A stretch of DNA of 64,000 bases from JALCSJ01 sp036788835 (GCA_036788835.1 DAIQMR010000008.1:1-64000), one strand, 5' to 3'. Shown: positions 7,973 to 17,446, numbered from the stretch's first letter. The notes: generated by a model not told the origin, from the sequence alone. Numbers and translations: made by a program.

Positions 7973-10253
7973 GTCGTCCGCCTTTTTTCTTCTCTTTTAA
8001 TTTTGTCTTTCCGGCATTCTTCCGCTTTAGCGTACTAAAGTAAGCACCCTGCTTATTAGCCGGTTTCCCTTGAGATACCTGACTGCGTGCTGCAATCTGA
8101 GCCTTAAGATACTGCTTGGTAGCAGGATTCTCTCCTGCCATAATAAAATCAACTGTCCTATTGGGAATATCCACCTGCAGCACTTCAATAGTCACTTCGT
8201 CCCCCAGACGATAAATCTTCTGCAAATGGTGACCAATGAGGGCATATCTTTCCTGAACATATTCATAATAGTCGTCGGTCAAACTGGAAATATGGACTAA
8301 ACCCTCTACCCCATTTTCCAATTCCACAAACATCCCGAAAGCCGTCACGCCGGAAATTGTTCCCTTGAATTCCTGTCCCACGAAACCTGCCATATATTCC
8401 ACTTTCTTCAGGTCAACAGTAGCACGCTCAGCCTCAGCTGCAGCACGCTCCCGGACAGAGGAATTAGTGGCGATAGTTTCCAGTTCCTGGGTCAAAGAAG
8501 TTTTTTGCTTGCCTGTCAAATCCGGATTGGTCAGCCATTTCCTCAGCAATCGATGAACAATGAGATCCGGATAACGTCTGATAGGTGAAGTGAAGTGTGT
8601 ATAGTACTTTGCGGCCAGACCAAAATGCCCCAGGTTTTCCGTCTGATATACTGCCTGTTTCAGAGAACGCAGGGCCACTGTAGACACCAGACGTTCTTCC
8701 GGTTTTCCTGCCACCTGAGCCAAGGCTTCCTGCACATCAATAGGCTGCATCTCATCTTCAACTTTAAGGCTGACAGAAAAAGCCCGCAATAATTTTGCCA
8801 AATCGTTCATCTTGGTTTTGTCAGGCAAAGCATGGACACGATAGATAAAGGGCCACTTCTGTTTGGTCATATGCTCCGCTACTGTTTCATTGGCGGCCAG
8901 CATAAACTCTTCAATAATCTGTTCTGCAATGGACCTTTCTCTTTGTATGATTTCAACAGGATGCTTGTCCTCATCCAGAATCACCTTCTGTTCAGGCAAA
9001 TCAAAATCTATGGCGCCGCGCTTATGCCGCTTGGCATTAAGAACACGGCACAACGCTTCCATAGTATGAAGCATGGGAACAACATCTTGGTATTTAGCTT
9101 TTTCTTCCGAATCATCCTGTAGAATTTTTCGCACGGAAGTATAGGTCATCCTATGGTCAGTGCAAATAATGGCCGGCCGGATTTTATATTCTTTAACCAG
9201 ACCTGTACTGCCGTCAATGAGCATTTCACAAGACATGGTCAATCTATCCAAGCCTTCATTGAGACTGCAGATTCCGTTAGACAAGGCCTCCGGCAGCATA
9301 GGCAGAACCCTATCCACAAGATAAACACTGGTACCTCGGGCGAAGGCTTCCTTATCGATGACTGATTTAGCCTTCACATAATAGCTAACATCCGCAATAT
9401 AAACGCCTAAGAAGAAATCCTTCCCCCGCTTTTCTGCGTACACTGCATCATCCAAATCTTTGGCGTCTTCACCGTCAACAGTAATAATGCTATAGTTTCT
9501 ACGATCCAGCCGTTCCTTTATTTCGCTGGCTTTAATGGTTTCCGGGACTTTTTTTGCGGCTTGTAAAACTTCCTGAGGAAATATCAGGGGCAAATCATTT
9601 TGTTTAATAATAGAAATGATTTCCAGACCTACATCTCCCACATTGCCTAAAATTTCTACGATTTTTCCTTCGGCGCTGCGCCTGTTTTCCGGCCACACGG
9701 TAATTTCTGCTACAACTTTTTGACGGGACTTGGCACCGTGAAAATTTTTCTCGGCTATATAAATATCTTTTCCAATGCGTTTGTCATCAGGCACTACAAA
9801 TCCGAATTCCTGATCAGGCACAAAGGTACCAACTACTTTCTTATTGGCGTGAATAATAATCCGAATGATTTCCCCTTCGGCCTTTTCTCCTTCCCGATAG
9901 CCTGACACTCTAGCCATGACTCTATCATTATTCATGGCGCCATTGAGGGAATTAGCCGGAATAAAAACATCCGGTTTATCCCCTTTATTATCAGGAATGA
10001 CAAAGCCAAAGCCTTTGGCTGTCAACTGCAAGCGACCTACTACCAGACCCATTTTGTCTGGCAGGCCAAAGGTTTTGTATCTTGTTTTAATGATATTGCC
10101 ATTTTCTTCCAGCTCCTCCAAGGCGGTCCAAAAAGCCTTAAGTTCTTCTCCCTTGATTTCCATCTGGCCGATAAGTTCTTCGGCATGCAAAGGAGAGTAA
10201 CTGTTGTCCTCCATGAAAGAGAGAATTTTTTCTTTTACATCATTTATTATCAT
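7926..10253 (-). CDS. rnr: Ribonuclease R
   Basis: 775 residues, usual size for RNase R. Layout: N-terminal helix-turn-helix-like region (1-65), two cold-shock domains (about 70-220), the RNB catalytic domain with DGEDAKDLDDAVYAE (Asp ligands for Mg2+, about 265-280), S1 domain (about 635-715, GTISGVTAFGMFVELENGVEG), and a basic tail of Lys/Arg/Gly typical of RNase R. It degrades structured RNA from the 3' end and takes part in tmRNA-linked decay. The start overlaps the thioesterase gene by 14 bp and the end overlaps smpB by 47 bp. Confidence 0.96.
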   Translation of the reverse strand: MIINDVKEKILSFMEDNSYSPLHAEELIGQMEIKGEELKAFWTALEELEENGNIIKTRYKTFGLPDKMGLVVGRLQLTAKGFGFVIPDNKGDKPDVFIPANSLNGAMNNDRVMARVSGYREGEKAEGEIIRIIIHANKKVVGTFVPDQEFGFVVPDDKRIGKDIYIAEKNFHGAKSRQKVVAEITVWPENRRSAEGKIVEILGNVGDVGLEIISIIKQNDLPLIFPQEVLQAAKKVPETIKASEIKERLDRRNYSIITVDGEDAKDLDDAVYAEKRGKDFFLGVYIADVSYYVKAKSVIDKEAFARGTSVYLVDRVLPMLPEALSNGICSLNEGLDRLTMSCEMLIDGSTGLVKEYKIRPAIICTDHRMTYTSVRKILQDDSEEKAKYQDVVPMLHTMEALCRVLNAKRHKRGAIDFDLPEQKVILDEDKHPVEIIQRERSIAEQIIEEFMLAANETVAEHMTKQKWPFIYRVHALPDKTKMNDLAKLLRAFSVSLKVEDEMQPIDVQEALAQVAGKPEERLVSTVALRSLKQAVYQTENLGHFGLAAKYYTHFTSPIRRYPDLIVHRLLRKWLTNPDLTGKQKTSLTQELETIATNSSVRERAAAEAERATVDLKKVEYMAGFVGQEFKGTISGVTAFGMFVELENGVEGLVHISSLTDDYYEYVQERYALIGHHLQKIYRLGDEVTIEVLQVDIPNRTVDFIMAGENPATKQYLKAQIAARSQVSQGKPANKQGAYFSTLKRKNAGKTKLKEKKKGGRRGPRQKQKHKNNRRK

Positions 10254-10653
10254 GTTGCTCCTCGTACATCATCATAGCATCAGCTTCTGCTCCGATGGTG
10301 TTATCTTCTTTGTAAAGGACTGCTGCCATTTCTACCAGTCGTCCCTTGCGTTTTTTCACTGTGGCCACTACCTTGACCAGTTCTCCGATGAGTACCGGTT
10401 GGCGGAAACGCACAGTCATTTTTGCCGTATAAACAATCTTGTGCTCATACAGATAACTGTAATTACCCATAGTCTCATCCAACAGCGTAGTAATCAAACC
10501 GCCATGCATACGTCCGTCATAGCTCTGATGCCACCGTCCCGGACGAAATGTCGTTGTGCAGCTGTCTGCATCCACGGTAAATTTTAAATGCAGGCCGATG
10601 GGATTATCCTTCCCACAGGCAAAGCACATATAATCTCTTGTATTAGGATCCAT
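10240..10653 (-). CDS. PaaI-like hotdog-fold thioesterase
   Basis: 137 residues, one hotdog domain. The motif HGGLITTLLDETMG (about 50-63) is the catalytic region of PaaI/YbgC-type acyl-CoA thioesterases, followed by the RFRQPVLIGELVKV strand. The N-terminus MCFACGKDNPIGLHLKF is shared by small thioesterases of this group. Substrate unknown. It overlaps rnr by 14 bp and follows an IS200/IS605-like end that separates it from the esterase gene. Confidence 0.85.
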   Translation of the reverse strand: MDPNTRDYMCFACGKDNPIGLHLKFTVDADSCTTTFRPGRWHQSYDGRMHGGLITTLLDETMGNYSYLYEHKIVYTAKMTVRFRQPVLIGELVKVVATVKKRKGRLVEMAAVLYKEDNTIGAEADAMMMYEEQHDNK

Positions 10654-10671
10654 CCTTTTTATTTCTCCTTA

Positions 10672-10752
10672 GTGACATACTCCCACCTCTTAATCACTAG
10701 GTGATCTGAAATGGGGGCTTCTCGGGCAAGCAGCCTATTGGCTGCAATAAGC
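10672..10752 (-). mobile_element. Orphan right end of an IS200/IS605-like element
   Basis: On the minus strand a perfect hairpin (GCAGCC AATA GGCTGC) is followed by GAGAAGCCCCCATTTCAG, a small stem (ATCAC CTA GTGAT) and GAGGTGGGAGTATGTCAC. The block AAGCCCCC...GGTGGGAGTATGTCAC resembles the right ends of IS605-family elements, the part that also ends the TnpB guide RNA. No tnpA or tnpB remains. It lies just past the esterase and seems to supply that gene's last codons. Recognition is by memory of the end pattern. Confidence 0.5.
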
Positions 10753-10755
10753 GAG

Positions 10756-11526
10756 CTATCCCCGTGTGCCCCACGGTTGACTGTTTAATTGGATAAATTT
10801 CTCAATTTCGGCGTAGACTTTATCTCTCTGCTCATATAAAGTCATAACATGTTTGGACTGAAACCAAACAATCCGCTTCTCTGTAGAACTAATATGTTTG
10901 AAAATATATTCGGCACTGATGGGCCTGGCAGTATGCTCAGTCTTAGATTGCAAAATAAGGCACGGTACCTTCACCTGAGCAAGAATACCGCTCTTGCAGT
11001 AATTCATCAGCTTCCAAGTTTCCTGTACGCCTTTAAAGGGCATACAATCATAGGCCACATTATAACGCTCCGGCGCATCAATATTTCTTTTTCTTTTGAA
11101 CAAGGCCCAGCCTACCCTATTAGCTAGCCAGAGGAAGTGCACCCGCCAGTCATAGAGATAAATAGGCGTAGACATAACAACAATGCGATTGATGACCAAA
11201 CTGCCATTTAAATTGGCCGCCGCCAGCAAAGTGAGCAACGCCCCCATGGACATACCTGCAATGGTAATATCGCTGCACACATCCATCAACTCCAGGACTC
11301 CTTTTTCTACGGCTTTATACCAGTCCATCCAGGTAACCTGTTCTAAATCATGAGGGTTGGTACCATGACCTGGCAGCAGTATGCCTTTAACGGTGTAATT
11401 TTCTTCCATGTGAAGTTTTTCCCCTAGCTCCTTTACTTCTCCTGGGCTGCCGCTAAAGCCATGCACCAACAGGACTCCGTGACTATTGCCTGGGAAGTAA
11501 AAGGGCTCAGCACCCTTGATAATCAT
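10756..11526 (-). CDS. Alpha/beta hydrolase, carboxylesterase (Est30/YvaK type)
   Basis: 256 residues. The nucleophile elbow is GMSMGALL (Ser about 95); LLVHGFSGSPGEVKELGE near 18 gives the oxyanion region, ILLPGHGTNP follows, and a C-terminal SKHVMTLYEQRD supplies the His. This matches the carboxylesterase that sits between secG and rnr in many Firmicutes. It hydrolyses small esters; the physiological substrate is unknown. The last residues (QPWGTRG) appear to come from the IS-like end downstream, so the natural C-terminus may have been altered. Confidence 0.87.
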   Translation of the reverse strand: MIIKGAEPFYFPGNSHGVLLVHGFSGSPGEVKELGEKLHMEENYTVKGILLPGHGTNPHDLEQVTWMDWYKAVEKGVLELMDVCSDITIAGMSMGALLTLLAAANLNGSLVINRIVVMSTPIYLYDWRVHFLWLANRVGWALFKRKRNIDAPERYNVAYDCMPFKGVQETWKLMNYCKSGILAQVKVPCLILQSKTEHTARPISAEYIFKHISSTEKRIVWFQSKHVMTLYEQRDKVYAEIEKFIQLNSQPWGTRG

Positions 11527-11572
11527 CAGTACCTTCCTCTCTATAAATTATATTATAACATAATACGCCACA

Positions 11573-11635
11573 TGTGACAAAATGGGGACGGTACTATTTT
11601 GTCAACTTTTTAAAAACGTGACAAAGGGACGGGCC
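11573..11635. repeat. REP-like palindrome and half-element
   Basis: TGTGACAAAATGGGGACGG faces TACTATTTTGTCA (11573-11604), followed by a second half with GTGACAAAGGGACGGG (11618-11635). The GTGACAAA...GGGACGG core resembles REP-type repeats common in Firmicutes. It shares its outer arms with the 31-nt inverted repeats elsewhere in this window. It lies between the hppA terminator and the esterase. Confidence 0.55.
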
Positions 11636-11687
11636 TATTATATTCAGTAGTAAAAAGCAGCAAGATTGGTGCTTAAACGAGGAAAAG

Positions 11688-11744
11688 AAAATACCCGAGG
11701 GAAGGATAGAACATAACGTTTCATCCTTATCTCGGGTATTTTAG
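11688..11744 (-). terminator. Terminator after hppA
   Basis: Long stem (AAAATACCCGAG with CTCGGGTATTTT) with an additional inner stem (AAGGAT with ATCCTT), then T-rich on the minus strand. It ends the secG-hppA transcript. Confidence 0.8.
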
Positions 11745-11781
11745 TTTGACGAAGTATAAGCCAAATATAGCTACTTTTATC

Positions 11782-13800
11782 TTATTTAAATAGTTTCAGC
11801 AAAATGCCACCATAGTTCAAAATCAAAGGAGCGAATACCAGGGAAACAATGGTCATTAACTTAATAAGAATGTTCATGGAAGGTCCGGAAGTATCTTTGA
11901 AAGGATCGCCTACGGTATCGCCGGTAACAGCTGCCTTGTGGCAATCGCTGCCTTTACCGCCGTGAGCACCGGTTTCAATGTACTTCTTGGCATTATCCCA
12001 AGCACCACCGGCATTGGACATCATAATAGCCATCAGTACGCCTGCTGCCAAAGCACCGGCCAGTAAACCGCCCAGAGCTTCAACACCAAACAAAGCACCC
12101 ATCAGAAGAGGAGCAACAATAGCCATAATACCAGGTAACATCATTTCGTGCAGTGCAGCAGCAGTGGAAATATCAACGCATTTGTGATAATCTGCCTTAC
12201 CCTTGCCTTCTAACAGACCGGGGATCTCTCTGAACTGGCGACGAACTTCTTCTACCATCATAGTTGCTGCTTTACCAACAGATTCCATTGTCATAGCGCC
12301 AAATACGAAAGGCAGGGTGGAACCAATAAATACACCAACCAAAGTAACAGGATTTAACAAGTCGATAGCCTTTAAGCTAACAACTTGAGAATAAGCAGAG
12401 AACAAAGCTAGAGCCGTCAAAGCTGCAGAACCAATGGCAAAGCCTTTACCAATGGCAGCAGTAGTATTACCAACGGAATCCAGTGTGTCGGTAATATCAC
12501 GTACTTCTTCAGGAAGCTCACTCATTTCGGCAATACCGCCGGCATTGTCGGCAATGGGTCCATAGGCATCAACTGCAACAGTCAAGCCGGTAGTAGACAG
12601 CATCCCAACCGCAGCCAGGGAAACACCGAAAATACCCATCTCAGGATTATTCAGTCCGCCCATAGCGAAGAAGGAAGCTAAAACGCCGATAGCAATGAAA
12701 ACCATAGGCCAGAAAGTAGAATACATACCAACAGCCAAGCCGGCAATAATAGTAGTAGCATGGCCTGTTTCTGTGCCGTTAGCAATTCTCTTAACGAAAG
12801 CATAATCTGCGGAAGTGTAAATTTCAGTGATTTTACCAATGGCAGTACCGGCAACCAAACCGGCCACGATAGCGCCAAAAGCCTTGAAATCGCCGAAGAT
12901 GCTATTGCTGAAGTAAGCAGCGGCAATAACAACCAGAATACCGCCAATATATGTTCCGCTGTTTAAAGCAGCCTGGGGATTGGTAGATTTGCTGTTACGA
13001 GCAAAAGCCACACCGATTATAGAAGCAATGATACCGCAGAATACCAGTGCAAAAGCGAACTCAATGCCTTTGCCGTCTTTGTAAACAACAGCGCCCAAGG
13101 TAATAGCAGAAATAATAGCGCCCACATAGGATTCGAACAAATCAGCGCCCATACCGGCAACGTCGCCTACGTTATCGCCTACGTTATCGGCAATAGTAGC
13201 AGGATTACGGGGATCATCTTCCGGAATCCCTGCTTCAACTTTACCAACCAAGTCAGCACCAACATCGGCGGCTTTGGTATAAATACCACCACCAACACGG
13301 GCAAACAGGGCAATAGAGCTGGCGCCCAAACCAAAGCCTGTAACAATATCAATATCTCTGAACACATAATAAGCCAGAGAAACACCAATAACCCCCAGGC
13401 CTACAACAGAAAGACCCATAACTGCGCCGCCGGAAAAAGCTATCTTTAAAGCTTGGCTCATGCCGTGACGAGCGCCTTCTGCAGTACGAACGTTAGCCTT
13501 AGTAGCAACATTCATACCGAAATAACCTGCTAAAATGGAGAAAACAGCTCCCCACACGAAGCAAACTGCAGTAAATACGTTTAAGAACAAAGCAATAACC
13601 ACAGCTACCACTACAATAAAAATAGCAAGATACTTGTACTCTCTGTAAAGGAACGCCATAGCTCCTTCGTGGATGTGGCCGGCAATTTCCTGCATGTGCG
13701 CATTACCGGGATTGGAATTAGCAATGCTGGTACTGAGCATGAAAGCAACCACTAATGCTAATGCACCGACAATTGCGCTTAAATAAATGTACGTGTTCAA
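11782..13800 (-). CDS. hppA: Membrane-bound ion-pumping pyrophosphatase, K+-dependent type
   Basis: 672 residues with about 16 transmembrane helices. The substrate motifs DVGADLVGKVEAGIPEDD and DNVGDNVGDVAGMGADLFES and the C-terminal GGAWDNAKKYIE block are intact. It couples pyrophosphate hydrolysis to export of H+ or Na+ across the inner membrane. The residue after GNTT is Ala (GNTTAAIGKG), the mark of K+-dependent enzymes; K+-independent ones carry Lys there. Whether it pumps Na+ or H+ I cannot settle from sequence. It starts with TTG after GGAAAGGGG, 51 bp downstream of secG. Confidence 0.95.
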   Translation of the reverse strand: MNTYIYLSAIVGALALVVAFMLSTSIANSNPGNAHMQEIAGHIHEGAMAFLYREYKYLAIFIVVVAVVIALFLNVFTAVCFVWGAVFSILAGYFGMNVATKANVRTAEGARHGMSQALKIAFSGGAVMGLSVVGLGVIGVSLAYYVFRDIDIVTGFGLGASSIALFARVGGGIYTKAADVGADLVGKVEAGIPEDDPRNPATIADNVGDNVGDVAGMGADLFESYVGAIISAITLGAVVYKDGKGIEFAFALVFCGIIASIIGVAFARNSKSTNPQAALNSGTYIGGILVVIAAAYFSNSIFGDFKAFGAIVAGLVAGTAIGKITEIYTSADYAFVKRIANGTETGHATTIIAGLAVGMYSTFWPMVFIAIGVLASFFAMGGLNNPEMGIFGVSLAAVGMLSTTGLTVAVDAYGPIADNAGGIAEMSELPEEVRDITDTLDSVGNTTAAIGKGFAIGSAALTALALFSAYSQVVSLKAIDLLNPVTLVGVFIGSTLPFVFGAMTMESVGKAATMMVEEVRRQFREIPGLLEGKGKADYHKCVDISTAAALHEMMLPGIMAIVAPLLMGALFGVEALGGLLAGALAAGVLMAIMMSNAGGAWDNAKKYIETGAHGGKGSDCHKAAVTGDTVGDPFKDTSGPSMNILIKLMTIVSLVFAPLILNYGGILLKLFK

Positions 13801-13851
13801 AACAAATACCCCTTTCCTTCCATCATTTTATTTTTATTACACCAAATCTTC

Positions 13852-14079
13852 TTATTGGAACTTGGTTATTAACATATTGATTACAGCAAAAGCAATACCC
13901 AAAACAATGGTTATTCTAGACAAGGCTTCGTCCATATCAGTAGGTCTGCCGCTGAACATAGAATCCCCACCGCCGGCAATGCCACTCAGTCCGGCGCTTT
14001 TCCCGGATTGCAGCAATACTGAAATAATCAAAAGTATAGATACAATAACATCTAAAACCATAAGAACTGAAACTGCCAC
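13852..14079 (-). CDS. secG: Preprotein translocase subunit SecG
   Basis: 75 residues with two membrane helices (about 5-22 and 53-70) around the conserved loop LLQSGKSAGLSGIAGGG. SecG assists SecYEG-mediated export. GTG start at 14079 after a strong AAGGAGG. In many Firmicutes secG follows eno and precedes the esterase-rnr-smpB genes. Here eno is 3.4 kb away on the other side of TRAP operon 2. Confidence 0.93.
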   Translation of the reverse strand: MAVSVLMVLDVIVSILLIISVLLQSGKSAGLSGIAGGGDSMFSGRPTDMDEALSRITIVLGIAFAVINMLITKFQ

Positions 14080-14113
14080 GATTTTTACCTCCTTGCGTTC
14101 AATGTACCATGAT

Positions 14114-14142
14114 ATTTTATCACAAAGTAACGTTTCTTACAA
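14114..14142 (-). promoter_or_regulatory. Promoter of secG-hppA
   Basis: Minus strand TTGTAA (14137-14142), 17 bp, TAAAAT (14114-14119), about 35 bp upstream of the secG start. Confidence 0.55.
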
Positions 14143-14201
14143 TATTATTATGTTATTTTTATGTGTTTCTTTTGCGAAACTAAACATCAAAGCAAAAAAA
14201 A

Positions 14202-14230
14202 TTGTAATAAGTTAAAAAAGAAGATATAAT
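14202..14230 (+). promoter_or_regulatory. Promoter of TRAP operon 2
   Basis: TTGTAA (14202-14207), 17 bp, TATAAT (14225-14230), then a 52-nt leader with AGAGGAGGA before the ATG. It is divergent from the secG promoter 60 bp away. Confidence 0.65.
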
Positions 14231-14288
14231 AGGTCGGTAGGGGATTTGTGAGAAACTAAAATTACGATGATGAAGAGGAGGAATTTTT

Positions 14289-15275
14289 ATGAAGAAAAAG
14301 CTTGTTTCAGTAATTTCTTTTTGTTTGATGCTTTCTCTGGCAGGTTGTGGTGGCGGCGGGGGTACTAAGGGTGCTTCTTCCAGTCCGGGAAAAACAAAGA
14401 TTATGACAATCGGCACTGCCGATTCAGGCGGAACGATGTATCCTGTAGGTGCAGGTGTCGCCAAAGTTTGCAATGCTAACATTAAAGGCATCAAGATTAA
14501 TGTTGCCACTTCCACCGGTTCCTATGAAAATGCCCGGAATATTCAAGAAGGTAATATTGATTTGGCTACAATTGCAGGCGATACGGCCTATGACGCAATC
14601 AAGGGTTTAGGTAAGTTCAAAGGTAAACCTCTACCGAATGTCCGTGCTATTGGTGCTGTGTACAGTTCTTTATCCAGCTGGATGGCTCTTTCCTCCAGCG
14701 GTTTAACTATGGTAGACGGTTCCTTAAAAGGTAAGACCATTGTTGTTGGTCCTGCTGCTTCTGCAACCGAAACCAGTTCACTGCTTGTTCTTGGTCTAAA
14801 CGGCGTTAACGCTTCAACTGCCAAGATTCAAAACCTTGGGCTTTCCGATGGTGCAGATGCTGTTGGCGATGGCTTAGCTACTGTTGTTTCCGGTTTTGCC
14901 GGTATTCCTATTTCAGGTCAGCTTACTCTTTCCACAACCAAATCTGTAACCGTTTTAGGAATGAGTGATGATACACTTAAGAAAGTTTTGGAGAATAACC
15001 CGTCCTACTACAAGACAGTTATTCCTAAGGGCACTTACAAGGGACAAACGAAAGATGCTCCTACTTTTGGTGTAAAAGCTTTGATTTGTGTAAATAAAGA
15101 CATGAGTGATGAGATGGCCGGAAAAATTGCTGAAGCGCTGTTCACACATGTTGACGACTTGGTTGCAACACACATTTCCATGGCTGACATGAAGAAAAAA
15201 GAATTTATTTGCAAAAACTTGCCCATTGAATTGCATCCCGGTGCGGCAGCTTATTACAAAACACAAGGTTTATAA
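14289..15275 (+). CDS. TAXI family TRAP substrate-binding lipoprotein 2
   Basis: 328 residues: signal peptide with lipobox LSLAGC (Cys about 20) and a glycine-rich linker, then the TAXI fold (TIGTADSGGTMYPVGAGVAK, ATSTGSYENARNIQ, LKGKTIVVGPAASATE, ending ELHPGAAAYYKTQGL). It should bind a small carboxylate and feed the permease encoded next. With that permease it forms a two-gene divergent operon inserted between eno and secG; unlike operon 1 there is no DUF1850 gene. A hairpin in the gap to the permease may stabilise this upstream message so that binder exceeds permease. Confidence 0.93.
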   Translation: MKKKLVSVISFCLMLSLAGCGGGGGTKGASSSPGKTKIMTIGTADSGGTMYPVGAGVAKVCNANIKGIKINVATSTGSYENARNIQEGNIDLATIAGDTAYDAIKGLGKFKGKPLPNVRAIGAVYSSLSSWMALSSSGLTMVDGSLKGKTIVVGPAASATETSSLLVLGLNGVNASTAKIQNLGLSDGADAVGDGLATVVSGFAGIPISGQLTLSTTKSVTVLGMSDDTLKKVLENNPSYYKTVIPKGTYKGQTKDAPTFGVKALICVNKDMSDEMAGKIAEALFTHVDDLVATHISMADMKKKEFICKNLPIELHPGAAAYYKTQGL

Positions 15276-15332
15276 TTTTTGACATTTCCTATTTTTTATT
15301 ATTAATATGTTGAACTTATGTTAGTCATTAGT

Positions 15333-15379
15333 GAGGCAGGCTATCCATGGATATTGCTTTTATCTTGATAGTCTGCCTC
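15333..15379 (+). promoter_or_regulatory. Intercistronic stem-loop between binding protein and permease
   Basis: GAGGCAGGCTATC pairs with GATAGTCTGCCTC around a 21-nt loop. No T-run follows, so it is more likely an mRNA-stabilising or processing element than a full terminator. Confidence 0.5.
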
Positions 15380-15417
15380 CTAAAAGGTCAAGCTTATTAA
15401 TTATTAAGGAGAACAAT

Positions 15418-17397
15418 ATGTTTAAAGAAGAAGACCAACCAAAAGAAATAGATATTACCGCATTAGACAGTGAACTGGCGGCTGCCAAAAAGGTGGAGGA
15501 AGGGAAAAATTCTACTTTTATAAAGATTGCAGCTATTTTTGCCCTAGCTATGTCCCTCTTCCACGTATATACAGGTTTCTTCGGCTTATTTGAATTTGTT
15601 ACCCAGCGTGGTATCCACCTTGCCTTTGGTTTAACTATCTTAATTTTAACCATGCCCCTTTACGAGCATGTCTTTGGTGACAAATTTGCTACGCACAAAG
15701 GTTTCCGTATTGCTTGCCGTGCCATTGATATCATAATGATTATTGCCGTTTGGGTAGCTGTTTTTCTCGCAAGAGACGAAGTTAGTCTCTTAGCCGAAAG
15801 AGCCGGTGGAACAACTATTCTTGCCATAATTGCCGGTTGTATCCTATTTGTAGCCGTCATAGATGTTTCACGCCGTGCTTTGGGTTATATAATGCCTTGT
15901 TTAGCTCTTATCTTTGTGGCTTATGCCTTGTTAGGACCATATCTTCCGATTTCACTTGCTCATCGTGGTTACAGTTTTCAAAGAATTTTCAAATTTTTAG
16001 CAACAGATTTGGATGGTATTTTCGGAACTACTATGAGCGTCTCTGCGACTGTTATTTTCATGTTCATACTATTTGGTGCCTTTCTTGAAAATTCCGGCTG
16101 CAGCCAATTTATTAATGACCTGGCTCTTTCTGTAACCGGCCGGGTGAAGAGCGGACCTGCGCTTTCTGCAGTTTTGGCTTCCGCATTAATGGGTACAATC
16201 AACGGAAGTGCCGTTGCCAACGTTGTAGGAACGGGAACATTTACCATTCCTTTAATGAAATCCAGAGGCTATAAACCGGAATTTGCTTCTGGTGTAGAGG
16301 CAGTGGCTTCTACCGGCGGACAGATACTCCCACCTGTTATGGGTTCAGGCGCTTTCCTTATGGTGGCTTTTACAGGAGTACCGTATATTAATATCGTCAT
16401 TGCAGCAGCCATGCCGGCCATTCTCTACTTCATAGGCTGTGCCGTTGCTGTAATTACTCAATCAGAACGCAAAGATATTCAAAGGACTCCTGAGGATCAA
16501 ATTCCTAAAACAAGAGGGGTTATAAAATCAGGCTGGTTTTATATTCTAATAATAGCCGTCTTGATTTATTACTTATTGATACTTCAAATATCTCCTTTGC
16601 GCAGCGCACTTTATGCTGCTGTCAGCGTTCCTATCGTAATGCTTTTGGATAAGCAAAAACGCTTCACAATTCACTCAATCATTCCCTCTTTGGAAAAAGC
16701 CGGCTTTGCCGCAATGTCCATAGTAATCGGTTGTGCCTGTGCCGGTATAGTCGTAGCCATGGTTTCTCTCACCGGCATCGGTGTAGTCTTCGGCGACATG
16801 ATGATAAGCCTGGCCGGCGGAGATTTATTCCTTTCCTTAATATTTACCGCTTTGGCTTGCATTATATTAGGTATGGGACTTCCCACAACTTCTGCTTATG
16901 TAATTGCTGCTTCTATTTTGGCTCCGGCCTTAACAAAGCTTGGTTTGCCGCCCTTGACAGCGCATCTGTTTGTCTTCTACTTTGCTTGTCTTTCTGCCAT
17001 TACGCCGCCTGTTGCCTTAGCAGCATATGCAGGCGCAGGTATAGCAAAGTGCAATCCTATGAAAACTGCTATAGAAGCATGCAAAATTGGTTTTGCAGGA
17101 TTTTTGGTGCCATTCGCCTTCTGTTATGCTCCTGCCATGATGCTCAAGGGTCCTTTGCCCAGTGTTTTAAGTGTGGCCATAACTGCACTCATAGGTACCA
17201 TTTACATTTCAGCCGGATTCCAAGGCTGGTTCCTGACAATGCTTAGCCCCATTGAACGGATAATCCTGATTGTCGGCGGTCTACTATTGTTCACGCCTGG
17301 CACAATAACAGACATCATGGGTTTAGTGCTCGTTGGTATATTTACATTCATTGCCCATGCAAGGAGTAAAAAAAATATAACACCAACAGCTTTATAA
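15418..17397 (+). CDS. TRAP transporter fused permease, TAXI type, system 2
   Basis: 659 residues from ATG at 15418, chosen because TTAAGGAGAACA precedes it; the frame is open back to 15331 but without a ribosome site and across the intercistronic hairpin. Same fused small/large subunit design as the permease at 1988: NGSAVANVVGTGTF, QILPPVMGSGAFLM and LGMGLPTTSAY mark the large subunit. It lies in the inner membrane and imports the TAXI ligand with an ion gradient. The substrate is unknown. Confidence 0.93.
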   Translation: MFKEEDQPKEIDITALDSELAAAKKVEEGKNSTFIKIAAIFALAMSLFHVYTGFFGLFEFVTQRGIHLAFGLTILILTMPLYEHVFGDKFATHKGFRIACRAIDIIMIIAVWVAVFLARDEVSLLAERAGGTTILAIIAGCILFVAVIDVSRRALGYIMPCLALIFVAYALLGPYLPISLAHRGYSFQRIFKFLATDLDGIFGTTMSVSATVIFMFILFGAFLENSGCSQFINDLALSVTGRVKSGPALSAVLASALMGTINGSAVANVVGTGTFTIPLMKSRGYKPEFASGVEAVASTGGQILPPVMGSGAFLMVAFTGVPYINIVIAAAMPAILYFIGCAVAVITQSERKDIQRTPEDQIPKTRGVIKSGWFYILIIAVLIYYLLILQISPLRSALYAAVSVPIVMLLDKQKRFTIHSIIPSLEKAGFAAMSIVIGCACAGIVVAMVSLTGIGVVFGDMMISLAGGDLFLSLIFTALACIILGMGLPTTSAYVIAASILAPALTKLGLPPLTAHLFVFYFACLSAITPPVALAAYAGAGIAKCNPMKTAIEACKIGFAGFLVPFAFCYAPAMMLKGPLPSVLSVAITALIGTIYISAGFQGWFLTMLSPIERIILIVGGLLLFTPGTITDIMGLVLVGIFTFIAHARSKKNITPTAL

Positions 17398-17446
17398 GGC
17401 ATTTTTAAAATCTAGGCCAAAATTTATTGTGCGGATTGTTGCTAGT

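Noticed and set aside
8595..9122. Plus-strand frames opposite rnr
   Set aside because: Overlapping shadows of the RNase R gene with no ribosome sites.
15331..15417. Upstream extension of the TRAP permease 2 frame
   Set aside because: It crosses a stable hairpin, has no ribosome site, and the ATG at 15418 has a strong one.
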